Shown here: piece after piece, positions 7,311-15,488 of the stretch
How positions within the stretch are numbered: the first letter of the stretch is position 1
Layout: each line of letters starts with the position of its first letter
From: Pseudooceanicola atlanticus
GTDB taxonomy: Bacteria; Pseudomonadota; Alphaproteobacteria; Rhodobacterales; Rhodobacteraceae
DNA length: 64,000 nucleotides
Reading direction: 5' to 3'
Assembly (NCBI RefSeq): GCF_000768315.1
Contig: NZ_AQQX01000009.1
Coordinates: forward strand, 60,028-124,027
Notes under the pieces: generated by a model
What the model was told of the DNA's origin: nothing
Seen by the model: only the letters and a program-made list of their open reading frames with translations
The model's database searches: none
Position numbers and translations under genes: made by a program

Positions 7311-8222
7311 CTAGAAGGTGAACTTGATCCGCACGGCGCCCACCAGCTGACCCGATTGCTGGCCGACGAATTCCGGACCAAGCCAGGTAAGCCCATAGAA
7401 CGCCTGCCATTTTTCGCCCTGCCAATGCAGGCCCGCGCGCAGGCGGTGGCGGCTGTCGGTCAGGGTGTTGGTGCTGGCCGGCAGGTAGAGGCTGTCGGTC
7501 ACGCGGGCGATATCGGCCCCTGCGACAAAACTGACCCCCGTCGCATCACCGGTGATCGTGCGGTAGCGGTGGCCGGTGACGGGATCGCGAACCAGAAGCT
7601 CGCCCTGCCCGGCCGGGCCGAGGGTCAGGTCGAAGCCGATGCGGGCCAGGGTTTCCACCCCGGCGCGCAGTTCGACGAAGGGGCGCAGGGTCGCGCCGCC
7701 CAGGGGCAGGTCGCGCCCGGCCTCGACCACGGCGGCGGCGTGAAAGCCGTTGGGCACCTGCCCCGCCAGCACCGCGCGGGACGGTTTCGGCAGGCTGAGC
7801 ACCTCGTGCAGGGCGCGGGCGAAATCCGGCAGGCCGGTCTGCGGGCCGGTGATGACGAGGTCCGCGCCGGTGGCCAGGTCCCAGCCGCCGCGCTGGAAAT
7901 GGGTGTGCATCCCGAAGGACCACGCCGCCGCATAGGGGCGGTCGCCGGCGCGGGGCGCGTTGTAGCTGAGCGGGTAGATGACCTCGGCCAGGACGCGGAA
8001 TTCGAGGATGTCGAAGGGACGGCCCGGCAGGGCGCCGGTCCAGTCCGGGCCCCAGACATGGCTGGCCGCGACGGACCCGGTGCGCCAGCGGTCGCGGAAA
8101 TCACCCAGGGAATCGTTCACGATCAGCCGGCCATATCCGATATAGGACCGCTCGACCGGGTCGGCCCGCAGGCCCAGCGTGGACAGGATCAGGATCAGGG
8201 CGGCGGTGAAAAAGGGGCGCAT
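7311..8222 (-). CDS. LpxR-family outer membrane lipid A deacylase-like protein
   Basis: 303 residues. The start at 8222 is chosen because it opens a signal peptide (MRPFFTAALILILSTLGLRA), giving an exported protein. The mature part fits the LpxR/DUF2219 family: an early Asn36-Asp37 pair then DRWRTGS (Thr48), matching the ND...DR-x-T-x-G active-site region, followed by the family block GDRPYAA. The C-terminus alternates and ends in Phe, as outer-membrane barrels do. LpxR removes the 3'-acyloxyacyl group of lipid A. Whether this protein is catalytic is inference. Confidence 0.75.
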   Translation of the reverse strand: MRPFFTAALILILSTLGLRADPVERSYIGYGRLIVNDSLGDFRDRWRTGSVAASHVWGPDWTGALPGRPFDILEFRVLAEVIYPLSYNAPRAGDRPYAAAWSFGMHTHFQRGGWDLATGADLVITGPQTGLPDFARALHEVLSLPKPSRAVLAGQVPNGFHAAAVVEAGRDLPLGGATLRPFVELRAGVETLARIGFDLTLGPAGQGELLVRDPVTGHRYRTITGDATGVSFVAGADIARVTDSLYLPASTNTLTDSRHRLRAGLHWQGEKWQAFYGLTWLGPEFVGQQSGQLVGAVRIKFTF

Positions 8223-8359
8223 GGGTCTTCCGTCTGGTAGGCCGGTCGGGGCCGCGCGAGAGATACCGCGCGCCCCGCGGGCCGCCAAGGCGTGGCCGCC
8301 CGGCGGATCGGTGCCGGGCGCGTTTTGTTGCGCATTTGCCGCCGTGGTGCGGGCGCCGG

Positions 8360-8923
8360 TCAGGCGAATTCTGGGTCGGCGTCGGCGGGCGGCAGGATGT
8401 TGAACGTGTTCAGTGTCAGCGAGACGAAACCGTAATAGCCCACCAAGGCCACGAGATCGACCAGCCGGTCCTGGCCGATCGCCGCCAGCGTCTTGTCATA
8501 GAGCGCATCGCTGACCTGGCGGTCGCGGGCGGCCTCTAGCGCGAATTCATGCACTGCCGCCTCTTCGGGGTCGGTGAAATCAGGGGGCGTGCCGGTACGG
8601 ATCGCCTCGACCACCTGTTCCGAGACGCCGTGTTTCAGCGCCAGCGGCTTGTGGGCGTACCATTCGAACTCGGCCTTCCACAGCTTGGCCGTGGTGATGA
8701 TCGCCAGTTCGGTCAGGCGCGGGCCCAGAGAGCTTTCGAACCGCAGGTAAGAGCCCAGCTGCTGGGTCGCCAGCGCCAGTTCAGGCCGGTGGATCCACAG
8801 GGCGAGCGGGCCCCGCACGCCGCTGCGCGGGCTGTTTGCAAAGGCGTCATGCGCCTGTCTTTGCAAATCGGTGTAGCTGTCCGGATCGGGCGGCATCAGC
8901 CGTTGTTCGGGCCAGTCGGTCAT
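8360..8923 (-). CDS. Carboxymuconolactone decarboxylase-family protein
   Basis: 187 residues, preceded by GGAGGAGA. A single CMD/AhpD-like domain covers about 40-150. The family signature E-x-E-W-x-x-H is present (KAEFEWYAHKPLALKHG) and CxxC is absent, so it resembles gamma-carboxymuconolactone decarboxylase-like lyases rather than AhpD. It is a single gene oriented away from an upstream region with repeated accggt sites (8963-8987). The agmatinase upstream on the same strand ends 97 bases before its start codon. Substrate is unknown. Confidence 0.85.
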   Translation of the reverse strand: MTDWPEQRLMPPDPDSYTDLQRQAHDAFANSPRSGVRGPLALWIHRPELALATQQLGSYLRFESSLGPRLTELAIITTAKLWKAEFEWYAHKPLALKHGVSEQVVEAIRTGTPPDFTDPEEAAVHEFALEAARDRQVSDALYDKTLAAIGQDRLVDLVALVGYYGFVSLTLNTFNILPPADADPEFA

Positions 8924-8962
8924 TGTCTCCTCCCTCGATTGACCAGGGGAGTGTGCGCCGAA

Positions 8963-8987
8963 ACCGGTATACCGTCAACCGACCGGT
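8963..8987. promoter_or_regulatory. Candidate operator upstream of the CMD gene
   Basis: Two accggt hexamers (8963-8968, 8982-8987) 19 bases apart, with a minus-strand TTGACG (-35-like, 8973-8978) between them. The -10 region is weak. Palindromic half-sites at about two helical turns would suit a TetR-type dimer pair, but no regulator gene adjoins. Confidence 0.3.
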
Positions 8988-9019
8988 AAGTAAGTTGTCC
9001 GAGCGGTCAGCGCCCGGCG

Positions 9020-9979
9020 CTAGCCCAGATCGCGGTGATGCAGGATCCGCCCGATCGTGTTCATCAGCAATTGCGCCGCCAGGATCGAGGTCACGCCGCC
9101 GGGATCGTGATCCGGGGCGACCTCGACCAGGTCCATGCCGACGATCTCTCCGCGCTGCGCCAGACCGTCGAGCAGTTCCAGAACCTCGTAATAGAGGAAC
9201 CCGCCATGGGACGGCGTGCCGGTGCCGGGCGCGATGGAGGGATCGAAGGCGTCGATGTCGACGCTCAGGTAATAGCGTTCGCCTTCGGGGATGCGGGCGA
9301 GCAACCCCTCGACCCCGAGGGCGCGGGCCTGGCGGACCGACAGGATGTCGGAGCCCATGCCGCGCGCGGCCTCGTACCCGTCCCTGGCGGTGGAGGACAC
9401 GTTGCGGATGCCGATCTGGGTCAGCCCGGACACCCAGGGCTTTTCGGCGGCGCGGCGCATCGGGTTGCCGTGGCCATAACGAACGCCGTGACGTTCATCG
9501 ACGAAATCGAGATGGGCATCGATCTGGATCAGGTGGAACGGCTCTTCGCCGTCGAAGGCGTTGATGCAGGGGATGTTGATCGAATGATCGCCCCCCAGCA
9601 CCACCGGGAGCGCCCCGGCGGCCAGGATCTTGCGCACCCCGTATTCGATGTTCTGATGGCTGCGGAGCGTATCCGTATGGACGATATCCGCATCCCCGAT
9701 ATCGACGATGGTGACCTTGTGGGGTTCGAGATAGGTGGCGTCATCCTCGTGATCGTAGGCGCCCGCATGCCCGAAGGAGAACAGCGTCGAGGCCTCGCGG
9801 ATCGCCCGCGGCCCCATCCGCGCGCCGGTGCGCCACTGGGTGCCGAAATCGAACGGCGCGCCCATCACGGCGACGTCTGCATCGATGGCATCCCAGTCCT
9901 CGACATGCGGATATTTGCCGAAAGTGCAAATACCGACGAAGGGCAGGTTCAGTCGGCCATTGTCATACCCATGCTTCAT
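9020..9979 (-). CDS. Agmatinase-family ureohydrolase
   Basis: 319 residues. Binuclear manganese ureohydrolase: metal ligands lie in GGDHS (His near 132), DAHLDFVD and SVDIDAFDPS, with the typical APGTGTPSHGG loop. Agmatinases split agmatine into putrescine and urea; close relatives act on guanidinobutyrate or guanidinopropionate, and sequence alone does not separate them. It is divergent from the DMSP lyase gene, about 100 bases between start codons. Arginine or polyamine catabolism is the likely context. Confidence 0.85.
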   Translation of the reverse strand: MKHGYDNGRLNLPFVGICTFGKYPHVEDWDAIDADVAVMGAPFDFGTQWRTGARMGPRAIREASTLFSFGHAGAYDHEDDATYLEPHKVTIVDIGDADIVHTDTLRSHQNIEYGVRKILAAGALPVVLGGDHSINIPCINAFDGEEPFHLIQIDAHLDFVDERHGVRYGHGNPMRRAAEKPWVSGLTQIGIRNVSSTARDGYEAARGMGSDILSVRQARALGVEGLLARIPEGERYYLSVDIDAFDPSIAPGTGTPSHGGFLYYEVLELLDGLAQRGEIVGMDLVEVAPDHDPGGVTSILAAQLLMNTIGRILHHRDLG

Positions 9980-10081
9980 GTGGCGTCATTCCTCGAACAG
10001 GCTAGGTTCGGGAGAGTGTCGGGGATTTTGCCCCGTGCCGCCATAGCTCATCCGTGCCCTGCGTCGCGAAAGGACCCGCCC

Positions 10082-10684
10082 ATGCCCGACCGCAGCCCCG
10101 AATTGCAGCATTTCATCGAGGTCGCCGGCCGTGCCTTTGCCGATCGTGCGCCGCAGGGGGCGGCGCAGGCGTCGGTCCGGGCGGTCTTTGCCGCGCTGGA
10201 GGTCCCGGCCCCGGCTGATCCGACCCCGGGACGGCGACGGGCGGTCTGCGACTGGCTGGACCCGGTGACCGATCCGGAGGGGGTCTCCGACCCGCTGCTG
10301 GCAGAGTTGTGCGGTGCCTTTCGCGCGGTCGAACCCGCGCTGACCTGGCGCCAGCGCCCCGGCCCGGCACCGGGGGCGAATGCGCAGTACCGCGAGGGCC
10401 ATGCAAATGCGATGATTGCCGGGCCATCGGGGCTGGAGCCGCGCGACGATGTCTGGCTGGGCGTGTCGCTGCTGGGACCCGAGGTGCGCTATCCCGACCA
10501 CGACCACCCGCCCGAGGAGACCTACCTCGTGCTGACGCCGGGGCGGTTCTTCCAGGACGGCACCGGCTGGTTCGAGCCGGGACCGGGCGGGTCCTTCTAC
10601 AACCGTCCCGGCATCCTGCACGCGATGGCCGCGGGGGCCAGCCCGCTGTTGGCGCTTTGGGCGTTGCGGTCCGAGACGGGGTAA
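10082..10684 (+). CDS. dddQ: DMSP lyase, DddQ-type cupin
   Basis: 200 residues, close to the length of known DddQ proteins, preceded by AAAGGA. DddQ cleaves dimethylsulfoniopropionate to dimethyl sulfide and acrylate. The C-terminal cupin carries RYPDHDHPPEETYLVL (His140, His142, Glu146, Tyr148) and GILHAM (His180), the metal-ligand layout of the DMSP-lyase family. The helical N-terminal half lacks motifs, as in the family. No DMSP transporter or acrylate gene (acuI, prpE) is adjacent, so this is a solitary ddd gene. Family membership is strong; activity on DMSP is inferred. Confidence 0.78.
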   Translation: MPDRSPELQHFIEVAGRAFADRAPQGAAQASVRAVFAALEVPAPADPTPGRRRAVCDWLDPVTDPEGVSDPLLAELCGAFRAVEPALTWRQRPGPAPGANAQYREGHANAMIAGPSGLEPRDDVWLGVSLLGPEVRYPDHDHPPEETYLVLTPGRFFQDGTGWFEPGPGGSFYNRPGILHAMAAGASPLLALWALRSETG

Positions 10685-10794
10685 CGCGCGCCCGGTCTAT
10701 CCGCCTGCCGGGGTCGCCGGTCATTTCCGCGCCATGAACAACTGGCGGTCAGACCCGCACCGCACTATGTCTGTGCGAAACGAAAGGAATTTTC

Positions 10795-11757
10795 ATGTCC
10801 GGATTGATCGCCCTGCTCGACGATGTTGCCGCCATTGCCAAAGTGGCCTCGGCCTCGGTCGACGATATCGTGGGACAGGCGGTCAAGGCCTCGTCCAAGG
10901 CCGCGGGGGCGGTGATCGACGATGCGGCGGTGACACCGAAATACGTCCATGGCTTCAGCGCGGACCGGGAAATTCCCATCGTCTGGAAGATCGCCAAGGG
11001 GTCGCTGTTCAACAAGCTGGTGATCCTGCTGCCGGCGGCGATGCTGCTGTCGGTCTTTGCGCCCATCCTGATCTACCCGCTGCTGATGCTGGGGGGCGGT
11101 TACCTGTGCTTTGAAGGGGCGGAGAAGATATGGCACGCCCTGTCGCCCAGCCACCATCCCGAGCAGGAGGCCGTCGCCAAGATGGAGAACGATGCCCACC
11201 TGGAAGAGGCCAAGGTGAAGGGCGCGATCAAGACGGATTTCATCCTGTCGGCCGAGATCATGACCATCGTGCTGTCATCCCTGCCCGAGGGCCAGCCGCT
11301 GTGGCTTCAGGCCGCGGCCCTGGGCGTGGCGGGCATCCTGATCACCCTCGCCGTCTATGGCGCGGTCGGGCTGATCGTGAAGGCCGATGACCTGGGCCTC
11401 GCGATGGCCGCCAAGGGGCGGCTGGGCCTGACCCGTCGGCTGGGCCTGTTCATCGTCAAGGCGATGCCGGTCTTCATGAAGCTGCTGATCGTCATCGGCA
11501 CGGCGGCGATGATCTGGGTCGGCGGGTCGATCCTGATCCATGGCCTGCACGAGCTGGGCTGGCACCTGCCCTATGACATGATCCACGACGTCGCCGTCGG
11601 CGTCGCCGCGGGTGCCGGAGAGACGGCCGGCGCGGTGGAGTGGATCGTGACCGCGGGGCTGGACGGTGTCGTCGGGCTTGTCGTCGGGGCGATCCTGATC
11701 CCGATCGTGAAGACGGTCATGGGGATGTTCGGCGGAGAGAAGACCGGCGCGCATTAA
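10795..11757 (+). CDS. DUF808 inner-membrane protein (YedI-like)
   Basis: 320 residues, start preceded by AAAGGA. The opening MSGLIALLDDVAAIAKVAS and the VTPKYVHGFSA-REIPIVWKIAKGS segment are diagnostic of DUF808 (E. coli YedI). Hydrophobic stretches near 78-105, 165-200, 225-250 and 285-310 predict four or more membrane spans. The family has no established function. The gene stands alone; a short stretch without a recognisable gene (11758-11936) separates it from nrdJ. Confidence 0.85.
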   Translation: MSGLIALLDDVAAIAKVASASVDDIVGQAVKASSKAAGAVIDDAAVTPKYVHGFSADREIPIVWKIAKGSLFNKLVILLPAAMLLSVFAPILIYPLLMLGGGYLCFEGAEKIWHALSPSHHPEQEAVAKMENDAHLEEAKVKGAIKTDFILSAEIMTIVLSSLPEGQPLWLQAAALGVAGILITLAVYGAVGLIVKADDLGLAMAAKGRLGLTRRLGLFIVKAMPVFMKLLIVIGTAAMIWVGGSILIHGLHELGWHLPYDMIHDVAVGVAAGAGETAGAVEWIVTAGLDGVVGLVVGAILIPIVKTVMGMFGGEKTGAH

Positions 11758-11936
11758 GCCCCGGATCCGCCCCCCGAAGCGGTCAGACAGATGTCGATGT
11801 CAGGAGGCGGGCCGTGGATCGCTGGCTGGCGGTTGCTGGCTTGCTGTCCACGGTTTCCTAAATGCGGTGCGCGACCCGAGTCGTCAAGCGAAAGATCAAC
11901 AATTTCAGATAGTTGACCTAAACGCTCAGGAACCCG

Positions 11937-14207
11937 TCAGCCGCATTTCGAATGGCCGCAGGACGAACAGGTCATGCAGCCCTCGATCATCTGCATCGTG
12001 TATTGACCGCAAGAGGGGCAGGCCTTGCCGCGACCGGCGCCTTCCAGGCCCACGACCTTGGCGGTCGGGTCGGTCTTCAGGCCAGTGCCCTCGCCCTCGA
12101 TGAAGCCGATGGAGATCAGGTGGGTTTCGATCACGCCGCCGATCGCCGCCAGGATCGAGGGGATGTACTTGCCCTTGATCCATGCGCCGCCGCGGGGGTC
12201 GAACACCGCCTTGAGCTCCTCGACCACGAAGGACACGTCGCCGCCGCGCCGGAACACCGCGGAAATCATCCGGGTCAGGGCCACGGTCCAGGCAAAGTGC
12301 TCCATGTTCTTGGAGTTGATGAAGACCTCGAAGGGGCGACGGCGGCCGCCGACGATCAGGTCGTTGATCGTCAGATAGATCGCATGTTCACTGTCGGGCC
12401 ACTTGAGCTTGTAGGTATTGCCTTCGAGCGTCGTGGGCCGGTCGAGCGGCTCGGCCATGTAGACGACTTCGCCGCCCTCGTCGGGCATGACGACGGATTC
12501 TTCCTTCTTCTCCTCCGAGACCGAAAGGACCGATCCGGTGACGTCGTTCGGGCGGTAGGTCGTGCAGCCCTTGCAGCCGGAATCCCAGGCCTGCATGTAG
12601 ACATCCTTGAACGCGTCGAAGCTGATATCCTCGGGGCAGTTGATCGTCTTGGAGATCGAGCTGTCGATCCATTTCTGCGCCGCCGCCTGCATCTTGACGT
12701 GTTCCAGCGGCGCCAGCGTCTGCGCATTGACGAAGTGGTCCGGCAGCGGCGCGTCGCCCTTGATTTCCTTCCACATCTGCACGGCGTAATCGACGACCTT
12801 TTCCTCGGTCCGCGATCCGTCCTTCTGCAGCACCTTGCGGGTGTATTCATAGGCGAAGACCGGTTCGATCCCGGACGAGACATTGCCGGCATACAGGCTG
12901 ATCGTGCCCGTCGGTGCAATGGAGGTCAGCAGCGCGTTGCGGATACCGTGTTCGGCCACCGCGGCGCGCACGTCCTCGTCCATCGCCTGCATGGTGCCGG
13001 AGGCGAGGTAGGCGTCACGGTCGAAAAGCGGGAAGGCGCCCTTTTCCTTGGCCAGTTCGACAGAGGCCAGGTAGGAGGCCCGGGCGATCTGGCGCATCCA
13101 TTGTTCGGTCTGTTCCGCCGCCTCGTCAGAGCCGTAGCGCAGCCCCAGCATCAGCAGCGCGTCGGCCAGGCCGGTGACCCCAAGGCCGATGCGGCGCTTG
13201 GCCTCGGCTTCGCGGGCCTGGGCTTCGAGCGGGAATTTCGAGGCGTCGACGGTATTGTCCATCATCCGCACGGCCAGCGCGACCAATTCGTCCAGCGCGG
13301 CAGGGTCGAGCGCGGCCTTATCGGTGAACGGATCCTTGACCAGCCGCGCGAGGTTGACGGACCCCAGCAGGCAGGCGCCGTAGGGCGGCAGGGGCTGTTC
13401 GCCGCAGGGGTTGGTCGCAGCGATGGTTTCGCAATAGGCGAGGTTGTTGGCGGCGTTGATACGGTCGATGAAGATCACGCCGGGTTCGGCGTAATCGTAA
13501 GTCGCCTGCATGATCCGGTTCCACAGGTCGCGGGCCTGAAGGGTGTGGTAGACCTTGCCGTCGAAGACCAGTTCCCACGGGCCGTCGGCCTTCACGGCTT
13601 CCATGAAGGCATCGGTGACCAGCACGGACATATTGAACATGCGCAGGCGGGCCGGGTCGCTCTTCGCGCCGATGAAATCCTCGATATCCGGGTGGTCGCA
13701 GCGCATCGTCGCCATCATCGCGCCACGGCGGGACCCGGCCGACATGATGGTGCGGCACATGGCGTCCCAGACATCCATGAAGGACAGCGGGCCGGAGGCA
13801 TCGGCGGCCACGCCTTTCACATCCGCGCCCTTGGGCCGGATGGTGGAGAAATCATAGCCGATCCCGCCGCCCTGCTGCATCGTCAGCGCGGCTTCCTTCA
13901 GCATGTCGAAGATGCCGCCCATCTCGTCGGGGATGGTGCCCATGACGAAGCAGTTGAAGAGCGTGACCTTGCGCCCGGTGCCGGCGCCTGCGGTGATCCG
14001 CCCGGCGGGAAGGTACTTGAAATCCTCCAGCGCGGAGTAGAATTTCCGTTCCCAGTGATCGGGATCCGACTCGACCGCGGCCAGCGCCTTGGCGATCCGA
14101 CGCCACGTGTCTTCGACCGACCGGTCGATGACGGTTCCGTCGGCTTCCTTGAGCCGATACTTCATATCCCAGACCTGTTCGGCGATCGGGGCAGCAAAAC
14201 GGGACAT
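11937..14207 (-). CDS. nrdJ: Adenosylcobalamin-dependent (class II) ribonucleoside reductase
   Basis: 756 residues from the ATG at 14207; a GTG nine bases upstream overlaps the AAGGTGA ribosome site and is less likely. The enzyme makes deoxyribonucleotides with B12 and needs no oxygen. It shows the RNR barrel motifs FNCFVMGTIPD, NPCGEQPLPPYGAC and ALLTSIAPTGTISLYAG. A C-terminal Cys-rich tail (CPSCGQY, CMTCSSCGHSKCG) probably relays electrons from thioredoxin or binds zinc. It is divergently arranged with the DUF1489 gene across a shared palindrome (14251-14268). No cobalamin riboswitch fits in the short leader. Confidence 0.95.
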   Translation of the reverse strand: MSRFAAPIAEQVWDMKYRLKEADGTVIDRSVEDTWRRIAKALAAVESDPDHWERKFYSALEDFKYLPAGRITAGAGTGRKVTLFNCFVMGTIPDEMGGIFDMLKEAALTMQQGGGIGYDFSTIRPKGADVKGVAADASGPLSFMDVWDAMCRTIMSAGSRRGAMMATMRCDHPDIEDFIGAKSDPARLRMFNMSVLVTDAFMEAVKADGPWELVFDGKVYHTLQARDLWNRIMQATYDYAEPGVIFIDRINAANNLAYCETIAATNPCGEQPLPPYGACLLGSVNLARLVKDPFTDKAALDPAALDELVALAVRMMDNTVDASKFPLEAQAREAEAKRRIGLGVTGLADALLMLGLRYGSDEAAEQTEQWMRQIARASYLASVELAKEKGAFPLFDRDAYLASGTMQAMDEDVRAAVAEHGIRNALLTSIAPTGTISLYAGNVSSGIEPVFAYEYTRKVLQKDGSRTEEKVVDYAVQMWKEIKGDAPLPDHFVNAQTLAPLEHVKMQAAAQKWIDSSISKTINCPEDISFDAFKDVYMQAWDSGCKGCTTYRPNDVTGSVLSVSEEKKEESVVMPDEGGEVVYMAEPLDRPTTLEGNTYKLKWPDSEHAIYLTINDLIVGGRRRPFEVFINSKNMEHFAWTVALTRMISAVFRRGGDVSFVVEELKAVFDPRGGAWIKGKYIPSILAAIGGVIETHLISIGFIEGEGTGLKTDPTAKVVGLEGAGRGKACPSCGQYTMQMIEGCMTCSSCGHSKCG

Positions 14208-14250
14208 CTGAATCACCTTTGGCAGCGAGGGGCGAGCAAGGAGACTACAC

Positions 14251-14268
14251 GTCCTGCTTGCTCAGGAC
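14251..14268. promoter_or_regulatory. Palindrome between nrdJ and the DUF1489 gene
   Basis: GTCCTG-CTTGCT-CAGGAC, 6-base arms. It overlaps a plus-strand TTGCTC (14258-14263) / TATCCT (14280-14285) promoter candidate with a 16-base spacer. It also overlaps a second inverted pair, GAGCAAG (14234-14240) and CTTGCTC (14257-14263). Placement between divergent genes suggests an operator. Confidence 0.4.
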
Positions 14269-14317
14269 AACAAATAGCCTATCCTTGGTGAAGAATAACA
14301 CGATCTTGGGGGAGAAC

Positions 14318-14749
14318 GTGGGGAAATTTGTACATCTCTTGAAGCTGAGCGTCGGCACGGACAGCGTTCAGACACTGGCGGAATGGCAGGCCTCGCGCAT
14401 GGCGCAGGGCGGTGACGGGCTGCCGCGCCATGTCACGCGCATGTGGCCGAAACGCGAGGCCGAGCTTCTGGCCGGCGGGTCGATCTTCTGGGTTATCAAG
14501 GGGATGATCCAGGCGCGTCAGCGCATCCTTCGGCTGGACGAGATGGATCGCGGCGACGGGATTCGCCGCTGCGCCATCGTGCTGGACCCGGAACTGCACC
14601 CGACCGCGGCCTCGCCCCGGCGGCCGTTCCAGGGCTGGCGCTACCTCAAGCCCGAGGATGCGCCGCCCGATCTGCCGAAACATCGCCAGAACGAAGATGC
14701 CCTGCCGGCCGAGCTGTCGGCGGCCCTAGCCGAGATCGGGGTGCTTTAG
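14318..14749 (+). CDS. DUF1489 family protein
   Basis: 143 residues from a GTG at 14318, which yields the usual DUF1489 opening (VHLLKLSVGTDSVQTLAEWQ). A GGGGGAGA precedes it closely. Conserved blocks are HVTRMWPKR, GGSIFWVIKGMIQARQ and PFQGWRYLKPEDAPPDL. The family is widespread in alphaproteobacteria with no known function. It is divergent from nrdJ and convergent with hisG. Confidence 0.85.
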   Translation: MGKFVHLLKLSVGTDSVQTLAEWQASRMAQGGDGLPRHVTRMWPKREAELLAGGSIFWVIKGMIQARQRILRLDEMDRGDGIRRCAIVLDPELHPTAASPRRPFQGWRYLKPEDAPPDLPKHRQNEDALPAELSAALAEIGVL

Positions 14750-14792
14750 GACCTCTTCCCGCGCCCCGGGCGGAAAGCGGATTTTCGCCGGG

Positions 14793-15488
14793 TCACTCGA
14801 TCGACAGCAGGGTCATCAGCTCGCGCAGGGTGGCGCGGTCGGCATCGCTCATGTCGACGCGGCGGGCGCGGAACAGGGTGGCCTGGCTTTTCAGGATCAG
14901 CCCGTCCTCGAGGATCTTGAGGTGGTTCGCGCGCAGGGTCTCGCCGGTCGAGGTGATGTCGGCCACCGCTTCGGCGGTTTCGTTCTTCACCGTGCCCTCG
15001 GTCGCGCCCTGGCTGTCGACAAGCTGGTAGTCGGCGACGCCGTGGTCGCGCAGGAAATCGCGGACCAGCCGGTGGTATTTCGTCGCGATGCGCAGGCGGA
15101 AACCATGATCGCGGCGGAACGCGGCGGCGGCGGCATCGAGGTCGTCCAGCACGTCCACATCGACCCAGCATTGCGGCACGGCGAGGATCAGGTCGGCATG
15201 ACCGAAGCCGAGCTCGACCAGGGTTTCGACCTGCATGTCCCAGCGACCCAGCTTTTCGCGGATCAGGTCGGTGCCGGTGACACCGAGGTGGATGCGGCCC
15301 GCGGCCAGTTCGCGCGGGATTTCCCCGGCGGAGAGCAGGACAAGCTCCACCCCGTCGATGCCGTCCACACGACCGGCATATTCGCGATCCGATCCGGAGC
15401 GGCCCAGCGTGACGCCGCGCTCGCCGAACCAGTCGAAGGTCTTTTCCATCAATCGGCCCTTGGAGGGCACGCCCAGCTTGATGCTCAT
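14793..15488 (-). CDS. hisG: ATP phosphoribosyltransferase, short form
   Basis: 231 residues, the short HisG type that lacks the C-terminal regulatory domain and needs HisZ. It catalyses the first step of histidine synthesis (ATP plus PRPP). Visible blocks: LGVPSKGRLMEKT, LGVTGTDLIREK and the PRPP-binding ITSTGETLRANHL near 180-195. Its ATG overlaps the hisZ stop by ATGA, so the two subunits are translationally coupled. It is the last gene of the hisS-hisZ-hisG run. Confidence 0.97.
   Translation of the reverse strand: MSIKLGVPSKGRLMEKTFDWFGERGVTLGRSGSDREYAGRVDGIDGVELVLLSAGEIPRELAAGRIHLGVTGTDLIREKLGRWDMQVETLVELGFGHADLILAVPQCWVDVDVLDDLDAAAAAFRRDHGFRLRIATKYHRLVRDFLRDHGVADYQLVDSQGATEGTVKNETAEAVADITSTGETLRANHLKILEDGLILKSQATLFRARRVDMSDADRATLRELMTLLSIE

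Noticed and set aside
11813..11860. 15-codon GTG frame after AGGAGG downstream of the DUF808 gene
   Set aside because: Good ribosome site but too short, with no downstream gene on the same strand to make a leader peptide meaningful.
11952..14291. 779-codon open frame on the plus strand opposite nrdJ
   Set aside because: It mirrors nrdJ codon structure at high GC, has no ribosome site and gives a His/Arg/Gly-rich product with no domain.
14208..14317. Cobalamin riboswitch expected before nrdJ
   Set aside because: Only about 110 bases separate the divergent start codons and no B12-box-like sequence was seen.
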